64,000 nucleotides of DNA from Cyanobacteria bacterium RUI128 (GTDB lineage: Bacteria > Cyanobacteriota > Vampirovibrionia > Gastranaerophilales > Gastranaerophilaceae). Both the position numbers and the translations under genes were made by a program. The stretch lies in contig JAILHQ010000034.1 of the NCBI GenBank assembly GCA_024695725.1, positions 1 to 64,000 of the forward strand. Direction: 5' to 3'. Shown here one piece after another: positions 62,830-64,000 of the stretch; the first letter of the stretch is position 1, and each line of letters opens with the position of its first letter. The notes beneath the pieces are model-generated. The model did not search any database. It was not told the origin of the DNA and was given only the letters and a program-made list of their open reading frames with translations.

Positions 62830-64000
62830 TTAGTTGATGTTAAAGTATGCGATGAGTTGAGCGACATCTGCATTTTGTGTATCAGCAAGTGCGGATTCTA
62901 CATCTGCATATTCTGTATGTGCGCTCATCCAGGCTGTAACATCGCTGTGGAGTTGATCTAGTGATGTTGTTACATTGGAAGAATCAACCACCTTGTTAAT
63001 GACATTATTGTGAGAGAACCAGTCAGTCAGAGTGACACTGTCATTATCAGAATAGTTTATTTTTAAATCGTTTCCGTCTGCAGAGAAGGTTATATTGTTA
63101 ACGGTTTTATCTGCAAATTTCAACGTATGAGTTGAGTTATCAATAGATTTTGCATTTACGATATCATTGCCGTCACCTGAAGAGAAGATTAAGGTATGAT
63201 TTTCGCCCCATAATGAATAATTATCGTCACCTTTTCCTCCTATAACAGTGAGGTTATCAACTGTATTTTCATCCTTTACAATGATACAGTCACTATCATC
63301 TGTAGGGGTATTTAATGCTTTTACTTCTTCCAGTTCTGAAATTGTATAAAGATTACCTGTACAGTCCTTTATTGCGTTTACTGTGTGACCCGAATAAAAC
63401 CAACCTTCTAAACGTACATAACCGTCAGGTGTATGGATTTTTAAAGTGCTGCAATAGGATTCATATTTTAAATCATCAATATGCGTATCTTTGAAATAAA
63501 GAACAGATGTTGTTTCTGCTGAATAATTGTCATCATTCATGTAGATAACATCATTTCCTGATCCCTGAGTGTACTCAATTGTAGTATTAGCGGAACCTTT
63601 TACGAGGCTTATGTAGTCATTTCCCTTCCCGCCTGATACGATATTATTTCTTCCATAAATGTATATGTTGTCTGTTCCGTCGCCGCCTGATATGGTATTA
63701 TTTCCCCCGTAAGCATAAATATAATCATCGCCGTTAAGAGAATTTATAATTTGATTATCTGTTATTTTAATTCTGTCCGGTCCTGATGTAGGCTGTGCCA
63801 GAGCCTGAACTGCGGCTATATCGGAGATGGAATATACACTAGTTATACATTTATCTTGTGTTGAACATGGTGATTTTATTGTTTTTGAGAGATTATAAGT
63901 ATTTCCGTACATATCAATTATTGTGTTTATAGTATTGTTACGGGTGAACCAGCCTTCTATATCTACAGATCCGTTTGGAGTATTGATTACTAAGGTAGAG
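62830..64000 (-). CDS. RTX-type protein, 5' end beyond window
   Basis: At least 389 residues; the frame stays open to base 64000, so the N-terminus lies outside. Contains short calcium-binding repeats (SGGDGTDNIYIYG, SGGKGNDYIS, IGGKGDDNYSL) alternating with HCBP-related modules that repeat three times: L-K-I-x-x-P-D-G ... E-G-W-F ... V-N-x-I-x-D. An ATG at 63912 is internal. Likely a secreted RTX protein; only the C-terminal region is visible, ending VAQLIAYFNIN. Confidence 0.8.
   Translation of the reverse strand, partial: STLVINTPNGSVDIEGWFTRNNTINTIIDMYGNTYNLSKTIKSPCSTQDKCITSVYSISDIAAVQALAQPTSGPDRIKITDNQIINSLNGDDYIYAYGGNNTISGGDGTDNIYIYGRNNIVSGGKGNDYISLVKGSANTTIEYTQGSGNDVIYMNDDNYSAETTSVLYFKDTHIDDLKYESYCSTLKIHTPDGYVRLEGWFYSGHTVNAIKDCTGNLYTISELEEVKALNTPTDDSDCIIVKDENTVDNLTVIGGKGDDNYSLWGENHTLIFSSGDGNDIVNAKSIDNSTHTLKFADKTVNNITFSADGNDLKINYSDNDSVTLTDWFSHNNVINKVVDSSNVTTSLDQLHSDVTAWMSAHTEYADVESALADTQNADVAQLIAYFNIN

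Overview
The window looks like part of the chromosome of a gut-type, non-photosynthetic cyanobacterial relative (Melainabacteria/Vampirovibrionia, probably Candidatus Gastranaerophilales). This is inference: no rRNA is present. Supports are the AT-rich sequence; a DUF3326 protein (family best known from cyanobacteria and plastids); a Gram-negative style envelope gene set (TonB-like proteins, a possible small beta-barrel protein, a VirB10-like protein, RTX proteins); and many lineage-specific proteins sharing a short N-terminal (S/T/G)-F-(T/K)-(G/S) motif instead of a signal peptide.

Layout. 1-2600: a lone GmrSD-like (DUF262/DUF1524) defence gene between odd non-coding flanks. 2600-7130: kinase-like and 5'-nucleotidase-like proteins and a small membrane protein. 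7185-7690: tRNA-Arg(UCU) followed by two cassettes ending in copies of its 3' end. 7694-19000: pterin-synthase-like protein, exported deaminase, two-component pair, diaminopimelate dehydrogenase and unknowns. 19031-25370: rpmH (missed by size filters), proC, a gluzincin peptidase, accD-accA, a DUF151 nuclease and an HTH regulator. 25541-31118: small exported proteins, a calpain-like protease and two zinc dehydrogenases separated by short tandem repeats. 31229-35295: small membrane proteins, a tRNA-Thr/Thr/Tyr cluster with two more tRNA-end cassettes, ligA. 35404-52541: large putative secreted proteins (EF-hand/coiled-coil/amidase-like, C39-like/RTX), a helicase-nuclease fusion, TPR glycosyltransferase, tlyA-like, pepA, rsmH and an FtsL-like protein. 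52544-61696: a minus-strand envelope block (two TonB-like proteins, two paralogous kinase-like genes of which one carries an in-frame amber codon, FHA-membrane, vWA and VirB10-like proteins). 61807-64000: DUF3326 and a second RTX-type protein running off the right edge.

How it fits together. Housekeeping genes (fatty-acid, proline and lysine/peptidoglycan synthesis, ligase, tRNAs) are interleaved with a large set of predicted surface or secreted proteins: peptidase-like folds (calpain-like, C39-like, CHAP-like, a C/H/D hydrolase), kinase-like folds and RTX repeats. Two signals link subsets of these: the N-terminal F-T-G motif and an intergenic heptamer TGTAACA/TGTTACA, found upstream of seven loci. 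Ten genes have a TATAAT-like box exactly 6 (once 7) bases before the ATG and no Shine-Dalgarno sequence, suggesting leaderless mRNAs.

The best candidate for something undescribed is the family of about 130-165 bp cassettes tethered to tRNA 3' ends. Three contain the same two-stem element (constant TAAGT/TAATT loop, changed but still paired stems) next to two different tRNA genes.
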